Origin: Nitrospirota bacterium
Lineage (GTDB): Bacteria > Nitrospirota > CAKKRA01 > 9FT-COMBO-42-15
Assembly (NCBI GenBank): GCA_016214425.1
Contig: JACRON010000113.1
Span: 1-19,413 of the forward strand
Reading direction: 5' to 3'
Length of the DNA: 19,413 nucleotides
Positions 8,978 through 15,831 of this stretch are shown here, piece by piece. Positions within the stretch are counted from its first letter, which is position 1; every line of letters begins with the position of its first letter. The notes under the pieces are model-generated. The model searched no databases. It worked only from the letters and a program-made list of their open reading frames with translations, and was not told the DNA's origin. The translations under genes and the position numbers were made by a program.

Positions 8978-10315
8978 TTATTCCTTTGCAGGCAGCCTTA
9001 TAATAAATGTTGCGCCTTTGCCTACAGCGCTCTTGACCTCAATATCGCCGCCGTATTCTTCTATTATGTTCTTTGTAATTGCAAGGCCGAGGCCTGTGCC
9101 CTCCCCTGACTTTTTTGTGGTGAAGAAGGGGTCAAAGATCTTATTAAGGTATTTCTCCTCAATGCCGCATCCTGTATCAGATATCTCTATGCAGATAAAA
9201 GAACAATGCTGGGATGGTATGATGTCAGGTTTGGCATCTTCCCTGATTAAATAGGTCCTTAATGATATCTTCCCGCCTCTTTGCGTAGCATCAAGGGAGT
9301 TTGAGATAATATTAATAAATACCTGCTGCAGTCTGTGCTGGTTAATCTTAACAAATGGGAGATTATCAGCAAGAAAGGTTTCAATATTTATACCGCTGTT
9401 AATAATCTTTCTTTCCATAAAGGAGAGGATATCCCTGATAACATGGTTTATGCTGATGTCTTCTACCTTTGCCTTTTCACCGCTTGCCAGTGTCAGGAGC
9501 CTCTTCACCAGGTCGGTTATCCGCTCAATCTGCGAGATGATTACCTTAAGATTTTCTGACCGTATGTCAGTCTCACCGAGCTCTGACAAAAGGTATTCCG
9601 CCCTGCCAGAGATGATGTTTAATGGTGTGGCAATCTCATGCGCCAAACCAGCAGTCAGTTTGCCAATCGCAGTGAGCGTCTCCATCTGCACAAGCCTATC
9701 CTGTATCGCCTTGATATCTTCGTATGCCTGCTCCTTTTCTTTAAATAAAAGCGTATTTTCTATTAATGTGCCCAGATGATTGCTGATTGATTCAAGGAGG
9801 TTAATCTCCTTGATTAAAGGACTCGGTTTTTCAAGACAGAGGGCTAATACACCCATAACCCTTTCTTTGGATTTTAAAGGGATGAATATGCAGCCCTTTA
9901 CACCATTAATCTTTGTTCTATTAATTATTTCGCATGGTGTGGAGTAGATATCCTCTATTATTACGATCTTTCTTGAATTAACTGCTTTGCCAGCAGGCCC
10001 CTCTCCAATATTTATTGTTTTAACCTGCCTGACAAATTCCTCGCTAAGACCGCGATATGTTAATGCCCACAATTTATTATTATTTACAAGATAAATAATA
10101 GACTTCTTGAGGTTTAATAGCTTGAGTATCTCCTCCTGTGCTGTATTCAAAAGCTCTTCAAAGTGAAGAGGCCTTCCAATGGCTATTGCAATGTTGTTTA
10201 TTGTAGTAAGTAATCTGTTCTTTTTGACAAGGGCATTCAGCATCCTCTTTCTTTTGGAATTTTTGTCAGATGCTGCAATGCCTTTTCTTATTTTAGCTGC
10301 CCTTTTAAGTGCCAT
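8978..10315 (-). CDS. Soluble GAF-domain sensor histidine kinase
   Basis: Partner kinase of the adjacent NtrC-type regulator. No transmembrane segment is visible, so it senses a cytoplasmic signal. After a basic N-terminus comes a GAF domain (about 35-190, with GEGPAGKAV and GCIFIPLKSKERVMGVLAL). A coiled linker leads into the HisKA dimerisation helix with phospho-acceptor H226 in LAHEIATPLN. The ATPase domain shows the N-box INIISNSLDAT, G1 box DTGCGIEEKYLNKIF, the F-box FDPFFTTKK and G2 GEGTGLGLAI. Length 445 residues, all catalytic motifs intact. The start at 10315 has only a weak ribosome binding site; a Met at residue 25 is an alternative. The stop is followed after 1 nt by the regulator ATG. 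The ligand of the GAF domain cannot be predicted. Confidence 0.93.
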   Translation of the reverse strand: MALKRAAKIRKGIAASDKNSKRKRMLNALVKKNRLLTTINNIAIAIGRPLHFEELLNTAQEEILKLLNLKKSIIYLVNNNKLWALTYRGLSEEFVRQVKTINIGEGPAGKAVNSRKIVIIEDIYSTPCEIINRTKINGVKGCIFIPLKSKERVMGVLALCLEKPSPLIKEINLLESISNHLGTLIENTLLFKEKEQAYEDIKAIQDRLVQMETLTAIGKLTAGLAHEIATPLNIISGRAEYLLSELGETDIRSENLKVIISQIERITDLVKRLLTLASGEKAKVEDISINHVIRDILSFMERKIINSGINIETFLADNLPFVKINQHRLQQVFINIISNSLDATQRGGKISLRTYLIREDAKPDIIPSQHCSFICIEISDTGCGIEEKYLNKIFDPFFTTKKSGEGTGLGLAITKNIIEEYGGDIEVKSAVGKGATFIIRLPAKE

Positions 10316-10338
10316 CAGTGATTTTGTTGGTGATTATC

Positions 10339-10363
10339 AGATTGTTGAAAAGCTTAACAATCT
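10339..10363. repeat. Small hairpin upstream of the histidine kinase
   Basis: AGATTGTT (10339-10346) and AACAATCT (10356-10363) are perfect 8-bp inverted arms around a 9-nt loop. It sits just before the kinase start on the minus strand, so it may fold in its leader; no U-tract follows. Confidence 0.4.
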
Positions 10364-10365
10364 CT

Positions 10366-10448
10366 GATTACACAGATAAAAGATTAGATTACACAGATTA
10401 AAACTCCTTGAAATACCAGTGTAATCATTTTTTCTAATCTGTGTAATC
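10366..10448. repeat. GATTACACAGATTA inverted/direct repeat cluster
   Basis: GATTACACAGATTA at 10387-10400 is the exact reverse complement of 10435-10448 (14 bp, 34-nt loop), and a third, direct copy (GATTACACAGAT) lies at 10366-10377. It occupies the spacer between the cyclophilin and the histidine kinase. Probably a dispersed non-coding repeat; function unknown. Confidence 0.6.
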
Positions 10449-10450
10449 AA

Positions 10451-10481
10451 GGCTGTTGATGACTTTTTCAACAGCCTGTTA
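10451..10481. repeat. TTTTTCAACAG-type hairpin, possible weak terminator of the cyclophilin gene
   Basis: GGCTGTTGA (10451-10459) and TCAACAGCC (10468-10476) form a 9-bp stem with an 8-nt loop immediately after the cyclophilin stop on the minus strand. The motif TTTTTCAACAGCCTGTTA (10464-10481) recurs with a single mismatch at 15099-15116, so this is a dispersed repeat. On the minus strand it is not followed by a long U-tract, so termination would be weak. Confidence 0.5.
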
Positions 10482-11015
10482 TTTATCAGCTATTATTACC
10501 TTCTTCATTACATCTCCGACACGGATGTTTTTTACTACATCAAGCCCTTCAACAACCTTTCCAAAAACAGCATACTGCATATCAAGGAATGGCGCTGCAT
10601 TTAGGGTAATATAGAACTGGCTTGAGGCGCTGTTTGGATCAGGCGTCCTTGCCATTGCAACAACGCCTGCGGAGTCGTGCTTTAGCTCTGGTGTAACCTC
10701 AAGTGGAATTGTTTTCTCAGACCCTCCGCTGCCGTCTCCCTTTGGGTCCCCGCCCTGTATTACAAACCCTGGCTCCACCCTGTGGAATTTAAGGTTATTA
10801 TAAAAGCCTTTATTTGCAAGGTCTATAAAATTCTTTGCTGTGATTGGCGCATCATTTTCAAAGAGTTTAAACTTGATTGTCCCCTTATTAGTTTCAATTA
10901 CTGCAAATCTCTCATTCTTCTGCGTCTGCATCTTCTTTTTCTCCTTTTCACAGGAATTATTTAAAACAAGGATTACTGCAAGAAGGCTAAAAGCAACTAC
11001 TGCAATTCTTTTCAT
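10479..11015 (-). CDS. Cyclophilin-type peptidyl-prolyl cis-trans isomerase, exported
   Basis: Catalyses proline isomerisation during folding, here probably in the periplasm. Residues 1-21 form a basic-plus-hydrophobic signal segment ending LNNSC; the Cys could be a lipidation site, but NNSC is not a good lipobox. The cyclophilin domain (about 37-178) has KFHRVEPGFVIQGGDPKGDG with the catalytic Arg/Phe/Gln set, then SQFYITL and FLDMQYAVFGKV. At 178 residues it is a normal short bacterial cyclophilin. AGGAG about 10 nt before the ATG supports the start. It is the first minus-strand gene downstream of the divergent spacer and lies 163 nt, filled with repeats, ahead of the kinase gene, so it may or may not share a transcript with the glycogen operon. 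Confidence 0.92.
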   Translation of the reverse strand: MKRIAVVAFSLLAVILVLNNSCEKEKKKMQTQKNERFAVIETNKGTIKFKLFENDAPITAKNFIDLANKGFYNNLKFHRVEPGFVIQGGDPKGDGSGGSEKTIPLEVTPELKHDSAGVVAMARTPDPNSASSQFYITLNAAPFLDMQYAVFGKVVEGLDVVKNIRVGDVMKKVIIADK

Positions 11016-11038
11016 TTAGATTCTGCTCCTTTCTGAAA

Positions 11039-11082
11039 TAATTTTGTAGGGTCAAGGCCGCTGCCTCGACCCTACAAAATTA
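11039..11082. repeat. Long perfect-stem hairpin in the divergent cyclophilin/degP spacer
   Basis: TAATTTTGTAGGGTC (11039-11053) is the exact reverse complement of 11068-11082. Inside, after one mismatch, four further base pairs (AGGC/GCCT) close a 4-nt loop. It lies upstream of both divergent genes, so it cannot be a normal terminator for either; it resembles REP/MITE-like palindromes. Confidence 0.7.
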
Positions 11083-11139
11083 ATAATAAAGATTATATGG
11101 TCATATATGCTGAAATGTCAAATAAAATTATTTACTTTA

Positions 11140-11168
11140 TTGATGATATTATAATATAATATGATAAT
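11140..11168 (+). promoter_or_regulatory. Possible sigma-70 type promoter for degP
   Basis: TTGATG (11140-11145), a 17-nt spacer and GATAAT (11163-11168) sit 40 nt before the degP ATG in very AT-rich DNA. Several overlapping TATAAT-like hexamers are present, so the exact element is uncertain. Confidence 0.3.
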
Positions 11169-11207
11169 TTTATAATAGATTATTTGAAATTTTGGAGGTC
11201 TGACTTC

Positions 11208-12576
11208 ATGCATAAGTTTCATAGGACACAATGGCTTTTATATTCTATATTGCTTATTTTTGTTGGTTTGGTGATTGGTTTAGTCCTTTCTGCGCACTAT
11301 GGATTGATTCCGTTTGGCCAGGCAAGGGACAGCCAGCCTGTCCCCCAAAAGGTAACTGAGCAGCTTGCGCAGACAGGCCAGGCATTTGTTGAGATAGCAT
11401 GAGCCAAGAAAGAGGCCTGGGCTTGCATCTGGTGTTATAGTATCATCCGATGGATATATAGCTACAAATAACCATGTTGTAGAAAAGGCTGAGCAGATTA
11501 AGGTGCTTCTGTCTGATAAGAGGGAGTTTAAGGCAAAGATGATTGGCGCAGACCCAAAGACAGATATAGCAGTCATTAAGATTGACGGCGATAATCTTCC
11601 AACAATTGCATGGGGCGATTCTGACAAGCTTCAGGTTGGGGAGTTTGCCATTGCTGTAGGGAACCCCTTTGGCCTTAATCAGACTGTTACAATGGGCATA
11701 ATAAGCGCTGTTGGAAGGGCAAATGTCGGCATTGCAGAGTATGAAGATTTTATCCAGACAGATGCAGCCATTAATCCCGGCAATTCAGGCGGCGCTCTTG
11801 TAAACATCAGGGGAGAAGTGATTGGCATTAATGCTGCAATCTTCAGCCAGAGCGGCGGTTATCAGGGAATTGGTTTTGCAGTGCCTTCTAATATGGTAAA
11901 GGCAGTAATGGACAGCCTCATTAAATCAGGCAAGGTAATCAGGGGATGGCTCGGCGTCTCAATTCAGCAATTGAATGCAGAGCTTGCCAGCCAGTTTGGA
12001 CTGAAAGAGGCGCGGGGCGCCTTAGTAAATGATGTTGTAAAGGGCAGCCCTGCAGAGAAAGGGGGTGTGCAGCGCGGTGATGTGATTATCAGTGTAAATG
12101 GCAAGACCATTGAAGATGCAGCGCATCTTAGAAATACCATTGCCCAGACACCAGTTGGCACAAAGGTTAAGATTAAGGTAATCAGGGATAAAAAGGAGAA
12201 GGAGATAGATGTTACAATAGGGGAGCTTCCAAAGGATATTGTAAAATTAAACAAGGGCATTGAAAGGGATGAAGGCGATAGCTATAAAAATGTTTTTACA
12301 AGCATTAAGGTTGAGAATATAACACCTGATATTACAAGACAGCTTGAGCTTCCCTCTAATACAAAAGGGATGATAGTGGCATATGTTGAGCCTGGGAGTG
12401 CAGCAGCAGATGCAGGCCTGCGAAGGGGTGATGTGATTCAGGAGATTAATAAGAAAAGGATAAACAATAGCGCTGATTATAAGGCTGTTGTTTCAAAGAT
12501 TAAAAAAGATGATGCAGTATTATTATTAATAAACAGGCGCGGTAATACATTGTATTTAACAATAACATCGGAATAA
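11208..12576 (+). CDS. degP: HtrA/DegP-family periplasmic serine protease, disrupted by an internal out-of-frame deletion
   Basis: Envelope quality-control protease/chaperone. The N-terminal piece has a hydrophobic signal-anchor (LLYSILLIFVGLVIGLVL) and runs to QAFVEIA, then stops at TGA 11400. From about 11398 another frame carries PGLASGVIVSSDGYIATNNHVV and the rest of the protein: catalytic His (codon 11473), Asp in KTDIAVIK (11563) and Ser in NPGNSGGAL (11785), then two PDZ domains (about 11950-12230 and 12280-12570). Homologues have about 50 residues (a PAVVNIS-like strand and a Phe/Gly-rich LA loop) between FVEIA and the GxGSGxI strand; here only about eight remain and the frame changes. 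Start chosen at ATG 11208 because GGAGG (11194-11198) precedes it; TTG at 11184 would overlap that site. Family is certain; as written the product is nonfunctional. Confidence 0.92.
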
Positions 12577-12625
12577 TACGAACGAAATAAGTCCTGTTAC
12601 ATGATTTTGTAATGTTAATTTTTAA

Positions 12626-12732
12626 AATCCCCCTTAATCCCCCTTTTTCAAAGGGGGAAACTTTCCCCTCTATTAAGAGGGGATAAAGGGGTGTGTTCCC
12701 CTCTTTGGAAAAGAGGGGTTAGGGGAGATTTA
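12626..12732. repeat. Block of three GC-rich hairpins downstream of degP
   Basis: Three perfect stem-loops in a row: CCCCCTTT/AAAGGGGG (12639-12646/12650-12657), TCCCCTCT/AGAGGGGA (12664-12671/12676-12683) and CCCCTCTTT/AAAGAGGGG (12698-12706/12710-12718). The outer edges, AATCCCCCTTAATCCCCC and GGGGTTAGGGGAGATT, are roughly complementary, bracketing the set. There is no coding potential. It may act as a transcription barrier between degP and the next operon, but mainly looks like a dispersed intergenic repeat element. Confidence 0.7.
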
Positions 12733-12786
12733 TTTAACATAAATTATTGCGGTTGTATTAATAAATAATAAATGGGAGAAGGACTC

Positions 12787-13821
12787 ATGGCTATTAATAT
12801 TATACGAGTAATTTTTGTTCTGCTTTGCGTTTTAATAGGCTCTGTTGCATATTCAAGATATGAAGGGAATGCAGGTTTTTCAATTAACGGCGCTTTGATT
12901 GGTGTTGTAACTGGCGCTATTGGCATTATGATTGAAATTGCCTTGAAGAGGGTGTCAGTCAGGCATATCAGCAGCGCAGTTATAGGCGGAATAATAGGAT
13001 TAATCATGGCATATCTTATTTCAGCGCCCTTTAACTCAATCTTTCATGACAGTCAGGGTATAATCATTTTGGTAAAATCCCTTTTGATAGGCATCATGAC
13101 CTATCTTGGTATAGTTCTGGGAATAAAGATAGGCAGTGAGGTCAAGTTTACAAACTTAAAAGGCATAGTCAGCGGCCCTGCTACATACAGCACAGCAAAT
13201 AAAATCCTTGATACGAGTGTAATAATTGACGGCAGGATTGCAGATTTGTGCGAGACAGGATTTATGGAAGGGGTGTTTGTTATACCAAGGTTTATCCTTA
13301 TTGAGCTTCAGCATATTGCAGATTCCTCTGATTCATTAAAACGGGCAAGGGGGAGGAGGGGGCTTGATATCCTCCACAAAATGCAGAAGATAGCAAATAT
13401 AGATGTCAAGATTGTTGATGAAGATTTCCCAAATATCAAGGATGTTGATTCAAAGTTAGTTGCCCTTGCAAAGGATATGAAGGCAAAGGTTATAACCAAT
13501 GACCTGAATCTTAACAAGATTGCTGAATTGCAAGGTGTAACAGTGCTGAATATAAATGAGCTTTGTAATGCCTTGAGGCCTATTGTTCTGCCTGGCGAGA
13601 TTATGAAGGTTTTTATACTAAAAGAGGGCAGAGAGCCGGGACAGGGTGTTGCATATCTTGATGACGGCACAATGATAGTTGTTGACGAGGCAAAGAGGCA
13701 TATAGGCAGGACTGTTGAGGTGATTGTTACAAGCGTGCTGCAGACAACTGCCGGCAGGATGATATTTACAAGGTTAAAAGAGGAGAATGACAGGGAAGAG
13801 CTGCATTATGCAAAAGGGTAA
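12787..13821 (+). CDS. Membrane-anchored PIN-TRAM domain protein (YacL-like)
   Basis: Putative ribonuclease tied to the inner membrane. With ATG 12787 as residue 1 there are four hydrophobic segments (about 4-22, 34-52, 60-80, 92-115). A PIN nuclease domain (140-262) follows with the acidic residues D142 and D148 in LDTSVIIDGR, D221 in DVDSKL and D239 in TNDLNLNKIAE. A TRAM RNA-binding domain (about 268-330) closes the protein. The 344-residue length fits the YacL/PilT-N-TRAM family. ATG 12787 is chosen over 12772 because AGAAGGA lies 5 nt before it. Only 6 nt separate it from ispD, so it leads a PIN-TRAM-ispD-ispF operon, an arrangement I recall from other bacteria. Its RNA substrate is unknown. 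Confidence 0.9.
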   Translation: MAINIIRVIFVLLCVLIGSVAYSRYEGNAGFSINGALIGVVTGAIGIMIEIALKRVSVRHISSAVIGGIIGLIMAYLISAPFNSIFHDSQGIIILVKSLLIGIMTYLGIVLGIKIGSEVKFTNLKGIVSGPATYSTANKILDTSVIIDGRIADLCETGFMEGVFVIPRFILIELQHIADSSDSLKRARGRRGLDILHKMQKIANIDVKIVDEDFPNIKDVDSKLVALAKDMKAKVITNDLNLNKIAELQGVTVLNINELCNALRPIVLPGEIMKVFILKEGREPGQGVAYLDDGTMIVVDEAKRHIGRTVEVIVTSVLQTTAGRMIFTRLKEENDREELHYAKG

Positions 13822-13827
13822 TGGATT

Positions 13828-14541
13828 ATGGTTAGTAAGAAGAATGACAAAGTAGTCGCCCTGATTCCTGCTGCAGGCATGGGAAAAAGGATGGCTAAGG
13901 ATAGACAGAAGCAGTTTCTTATGTTTGGCGATATGCCTGTGCTTGCGCATACATTAAAGGTATTTGAAGGCGTAGATGAGGTCAATGAAATAATAATTAT
14001 TGTGCCGAGAGGCGAAGAAGAGTTTTGCCTTGCCAAGATAGTTGAAAAATATAAGATACACAAGGTGACAAAGGTTATAGCCGGCGGCAAAGAAAGGCAG
14101 GATTCTGTATATAACGGCCTAAAACTGGTCCCTGATGACACTGCCTTTGTTATTGTCCATGACGGAGTAAGGCCTTTTGTCAGCAGGGATGTTATAAAAC
14201 AGTCCATTGAATTTGCTAAAAGGTTTGATGGCGTTGCTGCAGGTGTCCCTGCAAAGGATACTATTAAAAGGGTCTCAAACGATATGTTTGTTGAGGCAAC
14301 AATGAAGAGGCAGCATTTGTGGCTTATCCAGACACCGCAGACATTTAAGTATAAGATTATAAATGAGGCGTATAACAAGGCATATATCAATGACTACTAT
14401 GGAACTGATGATGCATCATTGGTAGAGCGTCTCGGTTATAAGATAAAGGTTATAATGGACAGTTACAATAATATAAAGATTACTACACCAGAGGATATGT
14501 TGTTTGCAGAGATGATATATAAGAACAGAGGAAAGGGATGA
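13828..14541 (+). CDS. ispD: 2-C-methyl-D-erythritol 4-phosphate cytidylyltransferase IspD
   Basis: Third step of the MEP isoprenoid pathway: joins CTP and methylerythritol phosphate to CDP-ME. The 237-residue protein shows the CTP-binding loop ALIPAAGMGKRMAKDRQKQF, then AGGKERQDSVYNGL, VIVHDGVRPF, AGVPAKDTIKR, LWLIQTPQTF, YGTDDASLVERLG and the closing NIKITTPEDML, the full set expected for IspD. The length is normal. The ATG at 13828 follows an AAAAGGG site by about 9 nt; an earlier ATG at 13821 meets a stop after four codons. Its stop overlaps the ispF start by 4 nt, coupling the two enzymes. Confidence 0.96.
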   Translation: MVSKKNDKVVALIPAAGMGKRMAKDRQKQFLMFGDMPVLAHTLKVFEGVDEVNEIIIIVPRGEEEFCLAKIVEKYKIHKVTKVIAGGKERQDSVYNGLKLVPDDTAFVIVHDGVRPFVSRDVIKQSIEFAKRFDGVAAGVPAKDTIKRVSNDMFVEATMKRQHLWLIQTPQTFKYKIINEAYNKAYINDYYGTDDASLVERLGYKIKVIMDSYNNIKITTPEDMLFAEMIYKNRGKG

Positions 14542-15020
14542 TAAGAGCAGGTATCGGTTATGATGTCCATTCCTTTAGTAAAGATAGAAGGCTTATAATA
14601 GGCGGCATAGAGATACCCTTTGATAAGGGTCTTTCAGGCCATTCAGATGCTGATGTCCTTCTCCACTCTGTATGCGATGCACTGCTTGGCGCAGCAGGAG
14701 AAGGCGATATTGGCAGACACTTTCCAAATACCGACCCTGCATATAAGGATATATCAAGCCTTGAGCTTTTAAAGAGATCCATTAAGGTTATTGGCGAGAA
14801 AGATTACAGCATAGTAAATATTGATTCTGTTATAATTGCTGAGGCGCCTAAATTTGCACCCTATGTTGATAAGATGATTGATAAGATTTCAGATGCTGCA
14901 AAAATCTCAAAAGGCGCTATAAATATAAAGGCAACTACTAATGAGAAGATGGGGTTTATTGGCAAGGGAGAGGGGATAGCAGCGTATTCAGTTTGTATCT
15001 TGCAGAAGATGACGGCTTGA
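14538..15020 (+). CDS. ispF: 2-C-methyl-D-erythritol 2,4-cyclodiphosphate synthase IspF
   Basis: Fifth MEP-pathway step: cyclises CDP-ME 2-phosphate and releases CMP; trimeric, zinc-dependent. Within 160 residues the metal site GIGYDVHSF (Asp and His), SGHSDADVLLHSVCDALLGA with the second His/Asp set, GDIGRHFPNTDP, and the C-terminal NIKATTNEKMGFIGKGEGIA with the conserved Thr/Glu are all intact. It overlaps ispD by ATGA and reads to a normal length. Many bacteria carry ispD and ispF adjacent or fused; here they are separate but coupled. IspE is not in the window. Confidence 0.97.
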   Translation: MIRAGIGYDVHSFSKDRRLIIGGIEIPFDKGLSGHSDADVLLHSVCDALLGAAGEGDIGRHFPNTDPAYKDISSLELLKRSIKVIGEKDYSIVNIDSVIIAEAPKFAPYVDKMIDKISDAAKISKGAINIKATTNEKMGFIGKGEGIAAYSVCILQKMTA

Positions 15021-15051
15021 ATCCAGAATTTATTGAATTTAAAAACAATGG

Positions 15052-15076
15052 ATTCCCGCTAAAAACATGCGGGAAT
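15052..15076. repeat. ATTCCCGC/GCGGGAAT intergenic hairpin
   Basis: ATTCCCGC (15052-15059) and GCGGGAAT (15069-15076) are perfect 8-bp arms with a 9-nt loop 31 nt after ispF. The surrounding GGATTCCCGCT...GCGGGAATGACG is a repeat sequence I recall from many environmental bacterial genomes. It has no U-tract. Confidence 0.55.
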
Positions 15077-15098
15077 GACGCTTATGGCTATTTTAAAG

Positions 15099-15116
15099 TT
15101 TTTCAACAGTCTGTTA
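15099..15116. repeat. Second copy of the TTTTTCAACAG repeat
   Basis: TTTTTCAACAGTCTGTTA differs at one base from 10464-10481. It lies in the ispF-cysE spacer, 24 nt before cysE. Unlike the first copy it lacks a perfect complementary arm, so it is a remnant or a half-element. Confidence 0.5.
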
Positions 15117-15140
15117 GTAAAGCAGAGGTAAAATCATTAT

Positions 15141-15648
15141 ATGTTTGATAGATTAAGAGATGACATTAGAGCGGTCTTTGAAAGGGACCCTGCTGCCACA
15201 AGCTATCTTGAGGTTATATTAACTTACGCAGGCCTTCATGCAATACTCTGCCACAGGGTTTCACACTGGTTACGGAAGAAGAAGGTGCCATTTATCCCAA
15301 GATTCTTGTCCCAGCTCTGCAGGTTTTTTACTGGCATTGAGATACACCCTGGTGCGACAATCGGCAAGGGATTTTTCATAGACCACGGCATGGGTGTTGT
15401 AATCGGCGAGACATCAGAGATAGGCGATAATGTAACACTCTTTCAGGGAGTAACGCTCGGCGGAACAGGAAAGGAGCGCGGTAAGAGGCATCCCACAATC
15501 GGGAATAATGTTGTAATTGGCACAGGCGCAAAGATTTTAGGGGCGGGACCACATTCATATGCCGGATCCGATTGCAAGGCGGTTTGAACAGATGGAAAAG
15601 GAGATTGAGGAATTGAGAAAGATACTAAAAAACAAGGGCAGAAAATAG
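15141..15648 (+). CDS. cysE: Serine O-acetyltransferase CysE, disrupted by an internal out-of-frame deletion
   Basis: Acetylates L-serine with acetyl-CoA, the first step of cysteine synthesis. The first frame starts MFDRLRDDIRAVFERDPAA, shows the SAT N-terminal helices (HAILCHRVSHWL) and the left-handed beta-helix with active-site IHPGATIGKGFFIDHGMGVV, ETSEIGDNVTLFQGVTLGGT and RHPTIGNNVVIGTGAKILG, then runs out of frame and stops at 15587. One base over, the genuine C-terminus follows: HIHMPDPIARRFEQMEKEIE, ending KNKGRK at TAG 15648. Homologues have about 40-45 residues (the last helix coils and the VVGIPGR-like segment) between these two parts; they are absent, with the break at about 15540-15550. 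The window version would lack the CoA-binding end and the tail. Confidence 0.9.
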
Positions 15649-15698
15649 CAAGATTTTGTTGAAATTTCAAGGACTTACTTACTTTAGCAATAAAATAC

Positions 15699-15727
15699 TT
15701 GACAAGTTATTATAGTTATGTTAGGGT
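15699..15727 (+). promoter_or_regulatory. Possible promoter for a leader or small RNA upstream of the cold-shock gene
   Basis: A perfect TTGACA -35 box (15699-15704) is followed 17 nt later by TAGGGT (15722-15727), a poor -10. It points at the hairpin/U-tract at 15792-15831 and the cold-shock gene. The weak -10 keeps confidence low. Confidence 0.25.
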
Positions 15728-15791
15728 TTTTGCTATCTTTAAGAGATAATATGCTTCCTATTTTTAGAAAAAATCTATTTATTGAGGGTTG

Positions 15792-15831
15792 ACCGCTGGA
15801 AAGGATATATAAGCGTCTCCAGCGGTTTTTT
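15792..15831 (+). terminator. Intrinsic terminator or attenuator just before the cold-shock gene
   Basis: ACCGCTGGA (15792-15800) pairs perfectly with TCCAGCGGT (15818-15826), followed by a run of six T (15826-15831). It is the textbook shape of a rho-independent terminator, 36 nt before the cold-shock start codon. It could end the cysE transcript 140 nt downstream of that gene, or attenuate a transcript that starts near 15735 and continues into the cold-shock gene. Confidence 0.75.

Noticed and set aside
9450..9779. 109-codon open frame on the plus strand
   Set aside because: It is antisense to the histidine kinase, with no ribosome binding site or domain; the kinase frame is clearly the coding one.
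10316..10478. Sigma-54 (-24/-12) promoter upstream of the kinase
   Set aside because: No GGCAC-N5-TTGC pattern was found on the minus strand of this spacer, nor in the other spacers when scanned by eye.
11181..11207. ECF-type promoter before degP (TCTGA at 11199)
   Set aside because: TCTGA is present between the ribosome binding site and the ATG, but no AAC-type -35 lies 16-17 nt before it, and a start there would remove the binding site.
12626..12732. CRISPR array
   Set aside because: The repeats are adjacent inverted stem-loops of differing sequence without regular spacers, and no cas gene is nearby.
13806..14390. 194-codon open frame on the minus strand
   Set aside because: It is antisense to ispD, which has every family motif; the antisense translation is low-complexity and hydrophobic without recognisable domains.
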